A stretch of DNA of 64,000 nucleotides, taken from the NCBI GenBank assembly GCA_964611645.1, contig CAZTAO010000010.1:1-64000 (forward strand), read 5' to 3'. Positions 16,153 through 25,548 of this stretch are shown one piece after another. Below the pieces are notes generated by a model, which was not told the origin of the DNA, did no database searches, and saw only the letters and a list, made by a program, of their open reading frames with translations. The position numbers were made by a program, and so were the translations under genes. How positions within the stretch are numbered: position 1 is the stretch's first letter; each line of letters opens with the position of its first letter. This stretch comes from CAZTAO01 sp964611645 (GTDB lineage Bacteria; Armatimonadota; UBA5829).

Positions 16153-19100
16153 ATGTTTGTAGCGGAGATAGTCGTCAGGCCTGGGCTTGTCTACGTGCCA
16201 GTCAGATCGAAGGGGGATATCGCTTTGTACACTGGATCAAAGTCAACAGACAGTAGCATCACTTGCTTCCGACGCCTGACTATCGCCATCGTGGTCCTTG
16301 CCTGCCTGGCGTTTTCGGCTGCGGTTCTCGCGGAACCGGTCGGAATAGCGACTGCGAAAGTCGGCCACGAGGGGCTCAAACCTGCCGTTGCCTCCGTGCA
16401 GGCCAACGCCAAGGTCGGCGAGGGCTTCCTTGGACAGGTGATTGTCTTCCTGCAGGCCGGAACAGACCCTGTGGCGTTCGGAAAAGCCAACGGGCTGACC
16501 TACCTCTCCACCCTCAAGAGTGACCCGAATGCCCACGTGTTCCAGGCCGGGTCTCAGAGCGCGACCACACTCGCGATGTCCTCCTTTTCCTCTTCTCCCT
16601 TTGTGCGCGCGGTGTATGAGAATACGCGTTCTCAGAACGTACTCCACGCGTTCACCCCAAACGATCCCTACTGGCGCAGATTGCACCCGGCCGGTTGGAG
16701 CGGCCCGGGAGAGTGGCATCTTTGGAATGAGTACGTTGCCGGGCGGGACGTTAACATCGTCCCTGCCTGGAACAAGGATATGACAGGCTACGGGGTCACC
16801 ATCGGAATTGTCGATGACTGCCTCCAGACATCGCATCCCGACCTTGCCCCCAACTACCGCTCTGACGATAGCTGGGACTTCGGCCAGGACGATGCAGACC
16901 CCAGCCCGGTCAACTCGGATGATCAGCACGGTGTATCTACCTCCGGAGTGGCGGCGGCGCGCGGGGGGAACGGCATCGGGGTCACAGGCGCCGCGCCCTA
17001 TGCAAGCCTCGCCGGGCTGCGGATCGACTTCCCCACCCAGACCGATGCAATGTTTGTGGACGCGACCCTCTATCACAGCAACACTGCGGGGGCGGCCATC
17101 GGAGTCAAGAACCACAGTTACGGGGTGAGCGCCCCATACGTAGACATGTTCGCCCAGGATAACGCCGTGCTGGAAAGCGCTGGCTTTGGCACTGTCCACG
17201 TCTTCTCCGCCGGCAACGAAAGAGGGGCAACGGGACAGGACGCCAACAAGAAGATGCTCCAGAACAACCCTTGTGCCATCGCGGTTGCGGCTCTGGGCAG
17301 CGACGGAAAGTTTGCCAACTACAGCAACTTCGGTGCCAACGTCTTCTGCACCGCGCCATCGGGCAGCGGGGCCGGACTCTACAAGATAACCACCACCGAC
17401 CGCACGGGCGCACTTGGCTACAACAGTGTCTACGGTGACACATTCCCCGACAACAACTACACCAGTATGTTCAGTGGCACCTCATCATCCGCGCCGTTGG
17501 TCGCGGGTGTGTTGGCGGTGGTGAAGGAAGTTCGACCGAATCTTGACTGGATATTCGCCAAGCAGCTCTTGGCCCATACCTGCACCGTCGTTGACCCCAC
17601 CGACTCTACCTACGAGAGCGATGGCGGCTGGACAACCAATGCGGCTGGATTCAAGTTCAACCAGAACTACGGCTTCGGCCTGGTCAATGCGGACAAGCTC
17701 TGCGATGAAGCGAGGAAGTACTCGGGCGTGACCTGGGGCAGCTATGTCTACGCGGATAACCAGCCTGTGATGCTGCGCGTTCCTGACGGCGACCAACTCG
17801 GAGGCAGCAACTACGGTGTCAGGTGCCCGGCGATGACAGAGCCGGTAGACTGGGTCCAGATATCGCTTACGGTCAACACCGACCGCCGCGGCGACCTGGT
17901 GGCGTATCTGGAGTCGCCGTCCGGCACCGTCAGCAGGCTAATGGTGGATTCAATCACCGACACGGCCGCCGGCGTATATACATGGGTATACCGCACCAAC
18001 GCCTTCTGGGGCGAGCCGATGGAAGGCGACTGGTGGATAAAGGTCACCGACGTAGTGACGCCATTCGGGACAATATGGGAGGAGTTCTCGTTCGATGCCT
18101 ACACCAGCCAACTCATTACGGATGTGGACGGCCCCAACGCCGTCATCACCAAGGCGGCCACACAGCCGGACCCGACCAACGTCTCCCCAATTATGTTCGA
18201 TGTTGTCTTCGATGAGTGGATAGATGACTTCAACTCGGGTGACGTGTCGGTGGGAGGGACGGCAAACCCGAACAGCGCTGTTGTGACCGGAAGCGGCAGG
18301 CGCTACAAGATCGCGGTCAGCGGGATGACAGACAGCGGGACAGTATACGCCACTATCCCTGCCGGCGCGGCGCACGACAAGAACGGCAATCCCAACCTGG
18401 CTTCCACGGGCGAGACCGTGAACTTCAGTTCGCCGCCGGTGAACTGGAGCGTGACGCCGTCCGGCGGCTCCATTTCCAGCGGCGCGGTAACCCTGTCCAC
18501 CGTATACTACGACACCAACGGCTACACCGACATAAAGAGGGCCTACCTGCTGATCAATGATTCATTCACGCAGGCGAACGCCCTGTTGCTGTTCTATGAT
18601 CGGACAACCAACAAGGTCTACCTGAAGAATGACGCCAACACCAGTTGGGGCACCGGCTACACCCCGGGGGCTGCGATAACCCTGCAGAACACCCAGGGCA
18701 AGTTGTACGTTGCCAGCACCACCGCGCCCGGTTCGGGCAACAGCGTGACCGTGAACTGGCGCATCGAACTGAAGGCCCCGTTCTCTGCCAAGATGCTGAA
18801 CGCGTATATGTTCTGCCAGAACACCGCGGGGCTGACCGATGGCTGGGAGCGGATGGGGATCTACTACAACGTGGCCCCACAGGTAGTCGGGATAGATCCG
18901 AACGGTCTGCTGCCAAATGACACCTACTTCACTTTCAAGGCTACCTACAAGGACTCGAACGGATACCAGGACCTGCGCAAGTGCTATCTGCTGATCAACG
19001 ATACGCTGAGCCAGGCCAACGCGGTATTCCTATACTATGACATGGTGAGCAACAAGGTCTACCTGAAGAATGATGCCAACACCAGTTGGGGCACTGGGTA

Positions 19101-19776
19101 TGTGATGACTACTGCCGTTACACTGTCCAACAGCCAGTGTGAGGTTTCGGTGGGAGATATGTCCGCTCTTGTTGGCGCTGACCTGTCGAGCTACACGCTG
19201 AACTATCGGATCAAGCTGAAACCGTCGATGGCCGGAAAGAACCTGTACAGTTGGATGTACGTCACCGACTCCGTGGGAGCGTTTGAAGGGTACAAGAAGG
19301 TGGGAACCCACTTCGCTCCGCTCCCACCGGAGTGCACCTACCTGAGTCCCAACAGCGGAACGGTTGAGACGGGATTCGAGCAGACCTTCTCCAGCATCTA
19401 CTCCGACCCCAATGGTTTCGCGGACATCAACCTGACTTACCTGCAACTCAGTGTGGCATCCAGCCAGGCGAACGCGATATTCCTGATGTACGACGCGAAG
19501 CAGAATAAGGTATACCTGCGCAACGATGCCAACACCAGTTGGGGCACGGGCTACGCTCCGGGGACTGCGGTCATCCTGCAAAACAGCCAGTGCAAGGTCA
19601 ACCTGGCCTCGATGGGAGCGCCCAGCGGAGTGACTGCGGAGCAGCTTGAGATATTCTGGCCCATAGAGCTCAAGCCGAGCCAGGCAGGGAAGCTGCTCTG
19701 TGAAAGGATGTATGTCCGTGACAACGCGCTGCTGAACAGCGGATGGAAAGTGAAGGGGTACGTGCGAGGACACTAA
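16153..19776 (+). CDS. Secreted subtilase with P domain, Ig-like domain and three C-terminal repeats
   Basis: 1207 residues. The ATG at 16153 has a weak ribosome binding site; the in-frame TTG at 16225, preceded by GGGGGA, would give a more normal signal peptide (hydrophobic core at about 43-60). Residues 91-165 look like a propeptide. The S8 kexin-like catalytic domain has Asp221 (GIVDDC), His259 (DDQHGVSTSG), oxyanion Asn355 (SAGNERG) and Ser444 (GTSSSAP). A P/proprotein-convertase-like domain follows (GDLVAYLESPSGT, then NAFWGEPMEGDWWIKV), then an SbsA-type Ig-like domain (about 685-775). Residues 775-1207 are three roughly 140-residue repeats, each with NKVYLxNDANTSWGTGY. It should be an exported protease. 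A paralog follows at 19979, separated by a terminator-like hairpin. Confidence 0.93.
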   Translation: MFVAEIVVRPGLVYVPVRSKGDIALYTGSKSTDSSITCFRRLTIAIVVLACLAFSAAVLAEPVGIATAKVGHEGLKPAVASVQANAKVGEGFLGQVIVFLQAGTDPVAFGKANGLTYLSTLKSDPNAHVFQAGSQSATTLAMSSFSSSPFVRAVYENTRSQNVLHAFTPNDPYWRRLHPAGWSGPGEWHLWNEYVAGRDVNIVPAWNKDMTGYGVTIGIVDDCLQTSHPDLAPNYRSDDSWDFGQDDADPSPVNSDDQHGVSTSGVAAARGGNGIGVTGAAPYASLAGLRIDFPTQTDAMFVDATLYHSNTAGAAIGVKNHSYGVSAPYVDMFAQDNAVLESAGFGTVHVFSAGNERGATGQDANKKMLQNNPCAIAVAALGSDGKFANYSNFGANVFCTAPSGSGAGLYKITTTDRTGALGYNSVYGDTFPDNNYTSMFSGTSSSAPLVAGVLAVVKEVRPNLDWIFAKQLLAHTCTVVDPTDSTYESDGGWTTNAAGFKFNQNYGFGLVNADKLCDEARKYSGVTWGSYVYADNQPVMLRVPDGDQLGGSNYGVRCPAMTEPVDWVQISLTVNTDRRGDLVAYLESPSGTVSRLMVDSITDTAAGVYTWVYRTNAFWGEPMEGDWWIKVTDVVTPFGTIWEEFSFDAYTSQLITDVDGPNAVITKAATQPDPTNVSPIMFDVVFDEWIDDFNSGDVSVGGTANPNSAVVTGSGRRYKIAVSGMTDSGTVYATIPAGAAHDKNGNPNLASTGETVNFSSPPVNWSVTPSGGSISSGAVTLSTVYYDTNGYTDIKRAYLLINDSFTQANALLLFYDRTTNKVYLKNDANTSWGTGYTPGAAITLQNTQGKLYVASTTAPGSGNSVTVNWRIELKAPFSAKMLNAYMFCQNTAGLTDGWERMGIYYNVAPQVVGIDPNGLLPNDTYFTFKATYKDSNGYQDLRKCYLLINDTLSQANAVFLYYDMVSNKVYLKNDANTSWGTGYVMTTAVTLSNSQCEVSVGDMSALVGADLSSYTLNYRIKLKPSMAGKNLYSWMYVTDSVGAFEGYKKVGTHFAPLPPECTYLSPNSGTVETGFEQTFSSIYSDPNGFADINLTYLQLSVASSQANAIFLMYDAKQNKVYLRNDANTSWGTGYAPGTAVILQNSQCKVNLASMGAPSGVTAEQLEIFWPIELKPSQAGKLLCERMYVRDNALLNSGWKVKGYVRGH

Positions 19777-19862
19777 GCCGGCAGCGGTGGGTGGAAACCC
19801 GAGGAAAACGCGCGCCAAGGGCAACAGGTGAACCTTTTGGTTTTGGCGCAGTCTAAACTATG

Positions 19863-19906
19863 GAGGCCGGGAAAGCGATGGGGTTTGTGTTCGTCCTCCC
19901 GGCCTC
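19863..19906 (+). terminator. Terminator-like hairpin between the two subtilases
   Basis: A perfect 10-bp stem GAGGCCGGGA/TCCCGGCCTC with a 24-nt loop is followed by TGTGTTTGTTGTT. It probably separates the transcripts of the two protease genes. Confidence 0.6.
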
Positions 19907-19978
19907 TGTGTTTGTTGTTAAGCGCGGGCTGTTGAGCTTGGGGCCGAATGCCCGATTCTTCTGGGGGTAAGTACGATT

Positions 19979-22900
19979 TTGGATATGAATATGCGCTCCC
20001 GTAGCCGGCACGGGGTTAGGCCGCGTGCGTGGCTTGTCGTCCTCTTTGCCTCGGCGCTCATCGCTCTGTCTCTTGCAGCACAAGCCGGGCCGCTTGGCGG
20101 CTCTGCCACCATGGGCAGGGAAACTGCGTCCACGGGCCAGCAGGATCTGTCCACAGGGCAAGTGATTGTCTTCCTGGTTCCGGGGACAGACCCGGTGGCG
20201 TTTGGCCTGGCCAATGGCATGACCTACGTCGAGACCCTCCGAAGCGATAAGGACGCGCATGTCTTCGGCACGGCCTCGCCGGGGATTGCCGGCCTGGCTT
20301 CGGTCATGCTCACGGTGTCGCCAGGCGTTCGCGCGGTATATGAAAACAAGCTGACCCGCTACGTCCTGACCGGCTTCACCCCAAATGACCCCTATTTCCA
20401 CAAGCTAACCCCCGAGGGATACGGCGGACGAGGTCAGTGGTACATATCCAATGAATACACGGCGGGCAGGGACCTGAACATTCTTCCCGCGTGGAACAGG
20501 AACCTCACCGGGCGAGGGGTTGTGGCGGCAGTTGTGGACGACTGCCTGGAGATAACTCATCCCGACCTGACTCAGAACTACCGTGCGGCAGACAGTTGGG
20601 ACTTCGGCCAATCGGATGCGGACCCAAGCCCGGTGAACGATTCGGACATGCACGGTGTGTCCACGGGCGGGCTGGTAGCCGCCCGCGGCGGCAACGGCAT
20701 CGGAGTGGCCGGCATAGCGCCCTACGCATACCTCGCGGGGCTCCGGATAGACTTCCCAACCCAGACCACTGCGATGTTCGTTGACGCAGCGCTGTATCAC
20801 AGCAGCGGGTCCAACACCAGCATCAAGGTGAAGAACCACAGCTACAGCTATACCACGCCGTATGTGAACGTCGCGGCGGAGTCTGACGCTATTGCCACAT
20901 CCACCGCCTCGGGCACTATCCACGTAGTATCGGCGGGCAATGAAAGAGGCAAGGCCAGCGAGGACACCAACTCCTTGATGCTTCAGAACGGCCCGGCGGT
21001 GATCAATGTCGCGGCTCTCGGCAGCAATGGCATCTACTCTTCCTACAGCAACTTTGGGGCCTGCGTCTTTTGTAGCGCGCCGTCCAGCAGTGCGGGACAA
21101 TACTCTATTACCACCACCGACCGCACAACCGCGGCTTACGGTTACAACCCGGGAAGCGGCGATACTTTCCCCGATCCCGATTACACCTCTATCTTCGGAG
21201 GCACCTCGGCTGCGTCGCCGATGGTTGCAGGGGTAATGACGCTTGCCAAGGAGGCACGCACCTCTCTGAACACCAGGATGGCAAAGCACCTTCTGGTACG
21301 GACTTGCAAGGTTGTCGATGCCACCGACGCGACCGCCCAGAGCGACGGCGGATGGAAGACCAACGCCGCAGGGTGGGAGTTCAACCAGAACTATGGGTTT
21401 GGGCTGGTGGATGCTGATGCCTTGTGCACGGAAGCCCGAAAGTACTCGGGGGTTACGACTCTCCAGACAGAGTCGACGGGCACGATCGACGTGGGAGCCT
21501 CCATTCCCGACGGCAGTAGTACAGGCCTGAGCAGAACTTTCACCATGGCCCAGACCACTCCCCTGGAGGAGGTTCTGGCTACAGTCCAAATAACGCATCC
21601 TCGCCGGGGAAACCTCTCGATATACCTGATCTCCCCGAGCGGGACCTCAACCAGGCTCAAGTATCCGACCAGTCTGGACACCGGAACGGACCTGAGTTGG
21701 ACTTTCACCGCCAATGCGTTCTGGGGCGAGAACCCCGCCGGGACCTGGACTATCAAGGTAGTGGATGGCGTAGCCGGGAACTCCGGCACTTGGACTTCGT
21801 TCGCTGTGGCCACCAGGATGGGGCAGTTGGTGTCGGATGCTGCGGGACCACACGTAACCATCAACCAGGCATCCGGGCAGGCCGACCCGACTACGGGTTC
21901 AACCGTCAACTTCTCCGTGGCGTTCGATGAAGTTGTGGACGACTTCATCGCCTCCGATGTTGCCCTTTCCGGAACCGCCGGAGCTACCACTGCGGTTGTC
22001 ACAGGTGGCGGCAGATACTATACGGTTGCGGTAAGCGGGATGACTGTCGGAGGCACCGTGACTGCCGCTATTCCCGCCGCCAGAGCTCACGACATCAACG
22101 GGAACGCAAGCTTAGCCTCAACCAGCAGCGATAACACCGTAACGGTGGTTATTAACAGTCCTCCGCAGAACGTGAGTCTCACACCGTCCGGCGGCTCCAT
22201 AACAGGCGGCATTGTCACGCTCTCGAGTCTGTACCGCAACGCCAACGGGGCCACCTCCATCAGCAAGGCCTACCTGCTCATAAATGATTCCCTCACTCAG
22301 ACCAACGCCGCACTGATGATGTACGATCGGTCGGCCAACAAGATCTATCTCAAGAACGACGCCAACTCAAGCTGGGGCACCGGTTACGCTCCCGGCACAT
22401 CTATAACCCTCCAGAATACACAGTGCTATCTATATCTCGGAACCACGACCGTCTCCCCCTCAGGGACCGATCTCACAGTCAACTGGCGAATCCAGCTCAG
22501 AAGTCCGTTTTCCGCGAAGTCGCTGAGCGGGTACATGTACGTTCAGAACTCCGTATCGCTCACGGACGGCTGGGAACAGATGGGCATCTACTACAATGTG
22601 AAGCCCCAGGTGGTGAGTGTCACGCCCAATGGGCCGCTTCCCATCAACGCCAAGACAACGGTCAACTGCCTGTATAGAGACCTGAACGGTTGGGCGGACC
22701 TTCGCAAATGCTACATGCTTATCAATGACACCCTGACGCAGACGAACGCGATCTTCCTGTGGTATGACAAGTCATCCAACAAGGTCTACCTCAAGAACGA
22801 CGCCAACACTAGTTGGGGCACGGGCTACACGCTGGGCACGAGCATTACCCTGTCAAACACCCAGTGCGAGGTATACGTGGCGGATACATCGATCACAACT

Positions 22901-23494
22901 TCCGGCACGGACCTGACGGTGAACTGGTCGATCAAACTCAAGACCTCGCTGACCGGCAAGAGCCTCTACAGTTGGATGTACGCCACCGACTCCACGGGAG
23001 CGTTCGAGGGCTGGAAGAAGATAGGTACTCATTTCACACCAGTTGCCCCCACCTGCACCAGCATATCACCCAACACTGGGAACGTGACGACCGGAGTGCA
23101 CCAGCTCTTCGCGGCCCAATATTCGGATGCCAATGGTTCAGCGGATATCTACAAGTGCTACCTGCAACTTAGCGTCACGTCCAGCCAGGCAAACGCAGTT
23201 CTGGCGCTGTATGATGCCAAGCTCAACAAAATATACCTGAAGAATGACGCCAACACATCATGGGGTACGGGCTACGCGCCGGGATCCGGGGCCATACTGG
23301 AGAACAGCCAGTGCAAGCTGTACTGCAGCGAGACTACAATCACCAACCCGAACGCCAACACGGCGCAGGTCAACTGGTCGATCAACCTGAAGCCAATCCA
23401 GATTGGTAAGCTACTGTGTGAGAGGATGCTTGTTCAGGACAATGCCCTTCTCAACAGCGCGTGGAAGGTCAAGGGGTACGTGAGGGCCAAGTAG
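19979..23494 (+). CDS. Secreted subtilase paralog with the same domain order
   Basis: 1171 residues from the TTG at 19979, which has GGGGGTAAG 7 bp upstream; in-frame ATGs follow at 19985 and 19991. The signal peptide core is at about 18-36. The catalytic residues are Asp187 (VVDDC), His225 (SDMHGVSTGG), Asn321 (SAGNERG) and Ser410 (GGTSAASP). A P domain (GNLSIYLISPSGT, then NAFWGENPAGTWTIKV), an Ig-like domain (VDDFIASDVALSG) and three NKxYLKNDANxSWGTGY repeats follow, as in the gene upstream. The two proteins are alike along their whole length, so this is a tandem duplication that has since diverged. It is probably an exported protease whose repeats bind a surface or substrate. Confidence 0.93.
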   Translation: MDMNMRSRSRHGVRPRAWLVVLFASALIALSLAAQAGPLGGSATMGRETASTGQQDLSTGQVIVFLVPGTDPVAFGLANGMTYVETLRSDKDAHVFGTASPGIAGLASVMLTVSPGVRAVYENKLTRYVLTGFTPNDPYFHKLTPEGYGGRGQWYISNEYTAGRDLNILPAWNRNLTGRGVVAAVVDDCLEITHPDLTQNYRAADSWDFGQSDADPSPVNDSDMHGVSTGGLVAARGGNGIGVAGIAPYAYLAGLRIDFPTQTTAMFVDAALYHSSGSNTSIKVKNHSYSYTTPYVNVAAESDAIATSTASGTIHVVSAGNERGKASEDTNSLMLQNGPAVINVAALGSNGIYSSYSNFGACVFCSAPSSSAGQYSITTTDRTTAAYGYNPGSGDTFPDPDYTSIFGGTSAASPMVAGVMTLAKEARTSLNTRMAKHLLVRTCKVVDATDATAQSDGGWKTNAAGWEFNQNYGFGLVDADALCTEARKYSGVTTLQTESTGTIDVGASIPDGSSTGLSRTFTMAQTTPLEEVLATVQITHPRRGNLSIYLISPSGTSTRLKYPTSLDTGTDLSWTFTANAFWGENPAGTWTIKVVDGVAGNSGTWTSFAVATRMGQLVSDAAGPHVTINQASGQADPTTGSTVNFSVAFDEVVDDFIASDVALSGTAGATTAVVTGGGRYYTVAVSGMTVGGTVTAAIPAARAHDINGNASLASTSSDNTVTVVINSPPQNVSLTPSGGSITGGIVTLSSLYRNANGATSISKAYLLINDSLTQTNAALMMYDRSANKIYLKNDANSSWGTGYAPGTSITLQNTQCYLYLGTTTVSPSGTDLTVNWRIQLRSPFSAKSLSGYMYVQNSVSLTDGWEQMGIYYNVKPQVVSVTPNGPLPINAKTTVNCLYRDLNGWADLRKCYMLINDTLTQTNAIFLWYDKSSNKVYLKNDANTSWGTGYTLGTSITLSNTQCEVYVADTSITTSGTDLTVNWSIKLKTSLTGKSLYSWMYATDSTGAFEGWKKIGTHFTPVAPTCTSISPNTGNVTTGVHQLFAAQYSDANGSADIYKCYLQLSVTSSQANAVLALYDAKLNKIYLKNDANTSWGTGYAPGSGAILENSQCKLYCSETTITNPNANTAQVNWSINLKPIQIGKLLCERMLVQDNALLNSAWKVKGYVRAK

Positions 23495-23550
23495 CATTTG
23501 CCTGCCTGTGGTATCCTATTACAGGAACATCATGCGGGGGCGAAGCTGCT

Positions 23551-24609
23551 TTGGCAAGACGGATAACACGAGCGGTCCAGGTAGGCGGAGTTCAGATAGG
23601 CGGCGGGGCGAGGGTCAGCGTGCAGTCGATGACCAACGCTCTCGCGACCGATGTGGACGCCACACTGGCGCAGATCGCGCGGCTTGAGGCCGCAGGTTGC
23701 GACATTGTGCGAGTGGCGGTCCCCAACCGCGCCGCCGCGAAGCTCCTGCCCGCAGTCCGCCAGGGCTGCCGTCTGCCCCTGGTGGCGGATATTCACTTCG
23801 ACCATACTCTCGCGCTCGCAGCTATTGAAGCGGGAGTGGACAAGCTTCGTATCAACCCCGGCAACATCGGCGGGCCTGAGAAAGTCGAAGCCGTCGCCAA
23901 GGCCGCAAAGGATCGCGGCATACCAATTCGGGTCGGGGCAAACGCAGGTTCCATCGATCGCGACAGATATGGCGAGGCCTCCGCCGAAGCTCTGGTGAAG
24001 AGCGCACTGGACCAAGCCAAGCTGCTGGAGCAATTCGGGTTCGGCGATATAGTGGTCTCCCTCAAGGCTTTCGACGTGCCGATGATGATCAATGCTTACA
24101 GGCTCGCGGCCCAATCGTGCGATTACCCGCTCCACCTTGGCGTCACCGAAGCCGGTCTGGCGTGGGAAGGCACAATCCGCAGCGCGGTAGGAATCGGCGC
24201 GCTGTTGGCGGAAGGTATAGGTGATACGATAAGGGTGTCTCTTACCGCCGACCCGGCGGAGGAAATCCTAGCGGGTATAGAGATCCTGTCGTGCCTGAAC
24301 CTGCGCGAGAAGCCGTTTACAATGGTTTCCTGCCCGACCTGTGGAAGAACTGAGATAGACGTGGCCGGGATTGCGGCTTCGGTCCGGGAAAGGCTCGCGG
24401 CCAATCCGCCGACACGACCCATCACGGTTGCAGTCATGGGATGCGTGGTCAATGGGCCGGGCGAGGCCTCTATGGCAGATGTTGGGCTTGCAGGCGGGAA
24501 AGGCAAAGGGACAATCTTTGCGCGTGGAGAAGTATTAAGAACAGTCCCCGAATGCAGCCTGGTTGATGAACTCATGGCTGAGGTGGAAAGGATAACCCGT
24601 GATTCGTAA
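23551..24609 (+). CDS. ispG: 4-hydroxy-3-methylbut-2-enyl diphosphate synthase
   Basis: 352 residues from the TTG at 23551 (GGGGGCGAAG upstream). IspG (GcpE) converts 2-C-methyl-D-erythritol 2,4-cyclodiphosphate to HMBPP in the MEP isoprenoid pathway using a [4Fe-4S] cluster. Visible blocks are VQSMTNALATDV at the N terminus, LVADIHFDH, LRINPGNIGG and the cluster cysteines in SCPTCGRTEID and MGCVVNGPGEA. Length and motifs are those of the short, plastid-insert-free bacterial form. The gene overlaps the following GNAT gene by 11 bp. Confidence 0.96.
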   Translation: MARRITRAVQVGGVQIGGGARVSVQSMTNALATDVDATLAQIARLEAAGCDIVRVAVPNRAAAKLLPAVRQGCRLPLVADIHFDHTLALAAIEAGVDKLRINPGNIGGPEKVEAVAKAAKDRGIPIRVGANAGSIDRDRYGEASAEALVKSALDQAKLLEQFGFGDIVVSLKAFDVPMMINAYRLAAQSCDYPLHLGVTEAGLAWEGTIRSAVGIGALLAEGIGDTIRVSLTADPAEEILAGIEILSCLNLREKPFTMVSCPTCGRTEIDVAGIAASVRERLAANPPTRPITVAVMGCVVNGPGEASMADVGLAGGKGKGTIFARGEVLRTVPECSLVDELMAEVERITRDS

Positions 24610-25057
24610 AGCTGGTGTCAAAGATGTGGCGGCCATTCAGGGCCTGATCAACCACTTCGCCGCAAAGGATGAGATGCTGCCGAGGAGCCTGAGCGCCATC
24701 TATGAGAACCTGCGCGACNNNNNNNNNNTCTACGTATTTGATCGGGATGGCGAGGTGCTGGGATGCTGCGCTTTGCATGTCATCTGGGAGGACCTCGCGG
24801 AGATCAAGTCGCTTGCGGTTGATGAGGCGGCGCAGGGGCTGGGCGTCGGGAAGCAGCTTATGGACGCCTGCTTGCAGGAAGCGCAGGAGCTGGGAGTCAA
24901 CCGGGTCTTCGCCCTCACCTACAGGCCAACTTTCTTCGAGAGGTTTGGGTTTGTCGGGGTGGACAAGGCCACTCTGCCCCACAAGATATGGTCGGACTGC
25001 ATAAACTGCCCCAAGTTCCCGGACTGCGGTGAAGAGGCCGTGATCCGGGATTTGTAG
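24599..25057 (+). CDS. ArgA-like GNAT N-acetyltransferase, interrupted by a gap
   Basis: About 152 residues, GTG start overlapping ispG by 11 bp. The pattern MLPRSLSAIYENLRD near the N terminus, the acetyl-CoA loop AAQGLGVGKQLM and the C-terminal CINCPKFPDCGEEA match stand-alone N-acetylglutamate synthases, which catalyse the first step of arginine synthesis. The ten-N scaffold gap at 24719-24728 falls just after YENLRD. Ten bases keep the reading frame, and family members have only three or four residues there, so little sequence is likely to be missing. The neighbours are not arginine genes. Confidence 0.88.
   Translation: MIRKAGVKDVAAIQGLINHFAAKDEMLPRSLSAIYENLRDXXXXYVFDRDGEVLGCCALHVIWEDLAEIKSLAVDEAAQGLGVGKQLMDACLQEAQELGVNRVFALTYRPTFFERFGFVGVDKATLPHKIWSDCINCPKFPDCGEEAVIRDL
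24719..24728. other. Scaffold gap (10 N)
   Basis: Ten consecutive N inside the GNAT gene. The frame on both sides is the same only if the true gap is 1 modulo 3 in length. Confidence 0.99.
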
Positions 25058-25108
25058 ACCTGCTACAAGCCTGACATAGTGATGCTCGGTGAGGTCGGAG
25101 GTGCGATT

Positions 25109-25543
25109 GTGAAGTTGGTCTCCGTGGTAGTGGTGTTGGCAGCGCTGGCCACAGTTCTGGGCGGTTGTGGGCGTGGCGGCGATGTGAAAGGCGAGGCTTT
25201 TGTAGTTACTCGCAGCGGCCTGCAGTTCCTCAACAAGGAAGCCGGAACGGGGCTGGCCGTAGCATCGTATGACCGTGTTTCCATCAACTTCGTAGGCAGA
25301 TATGAGGACGGGAAGATCTTTGAATCCACTCTCAGGCCAAACAAGGATCCCTATATCTTTGCGGTAAGCGACCCGGGCGTTCCGGCAGGTCTGCGCGAGG
25401 GCGTGCTGGGTATGCAGGTCGGCGGCAAGCGCGAACTCGTGGTTCCGCCCGGGCTAATGCGCTGCGCGACCCAGGATGAGTATTTCTTTCCCAAAGACAT
25501 GGCGCTCAGATTCGATATTCAGCTACTGAAGATCAACCCCTGA
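25109..25543 (+). CDS. FKBP-type peptidyl-prolyl isomerase lipoprotein
   Basis: 144 residues from the GTG at 25109, chosen because GGAGGTG lies 5 bp upstream and because it places a proper lipoprotein signal (VKLVSVVVVLAALATVLGGC) at the N terminus with the lipidated Cys at 20. The FKBP fold follows: VSINFVGRYEDGKIFEST, a GVPAGLREGVLGMQVGGKRELVVPP core and the closing LRFDIQLLKI. It should be an extracytoplasmic, membrane-anchored folding helper. It converges with the antiporter gene, with only 5 bp between the stops. Confidence 0.9.
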   Translation: MKLVSVVVVLAALATVLGGCGRGGDVKGEAFVVTRSGLQFLNKEAGTGLAVASYDRVSINFVGRYEDGKIFESTLRPNKDPYIFAVSDPGVPAGLREGVLGMQVGGKRELVVPPGLMRCATQDEYFFPKDMALRFDIQLLKINP

Positions 25544-25548
25544 GCGTG

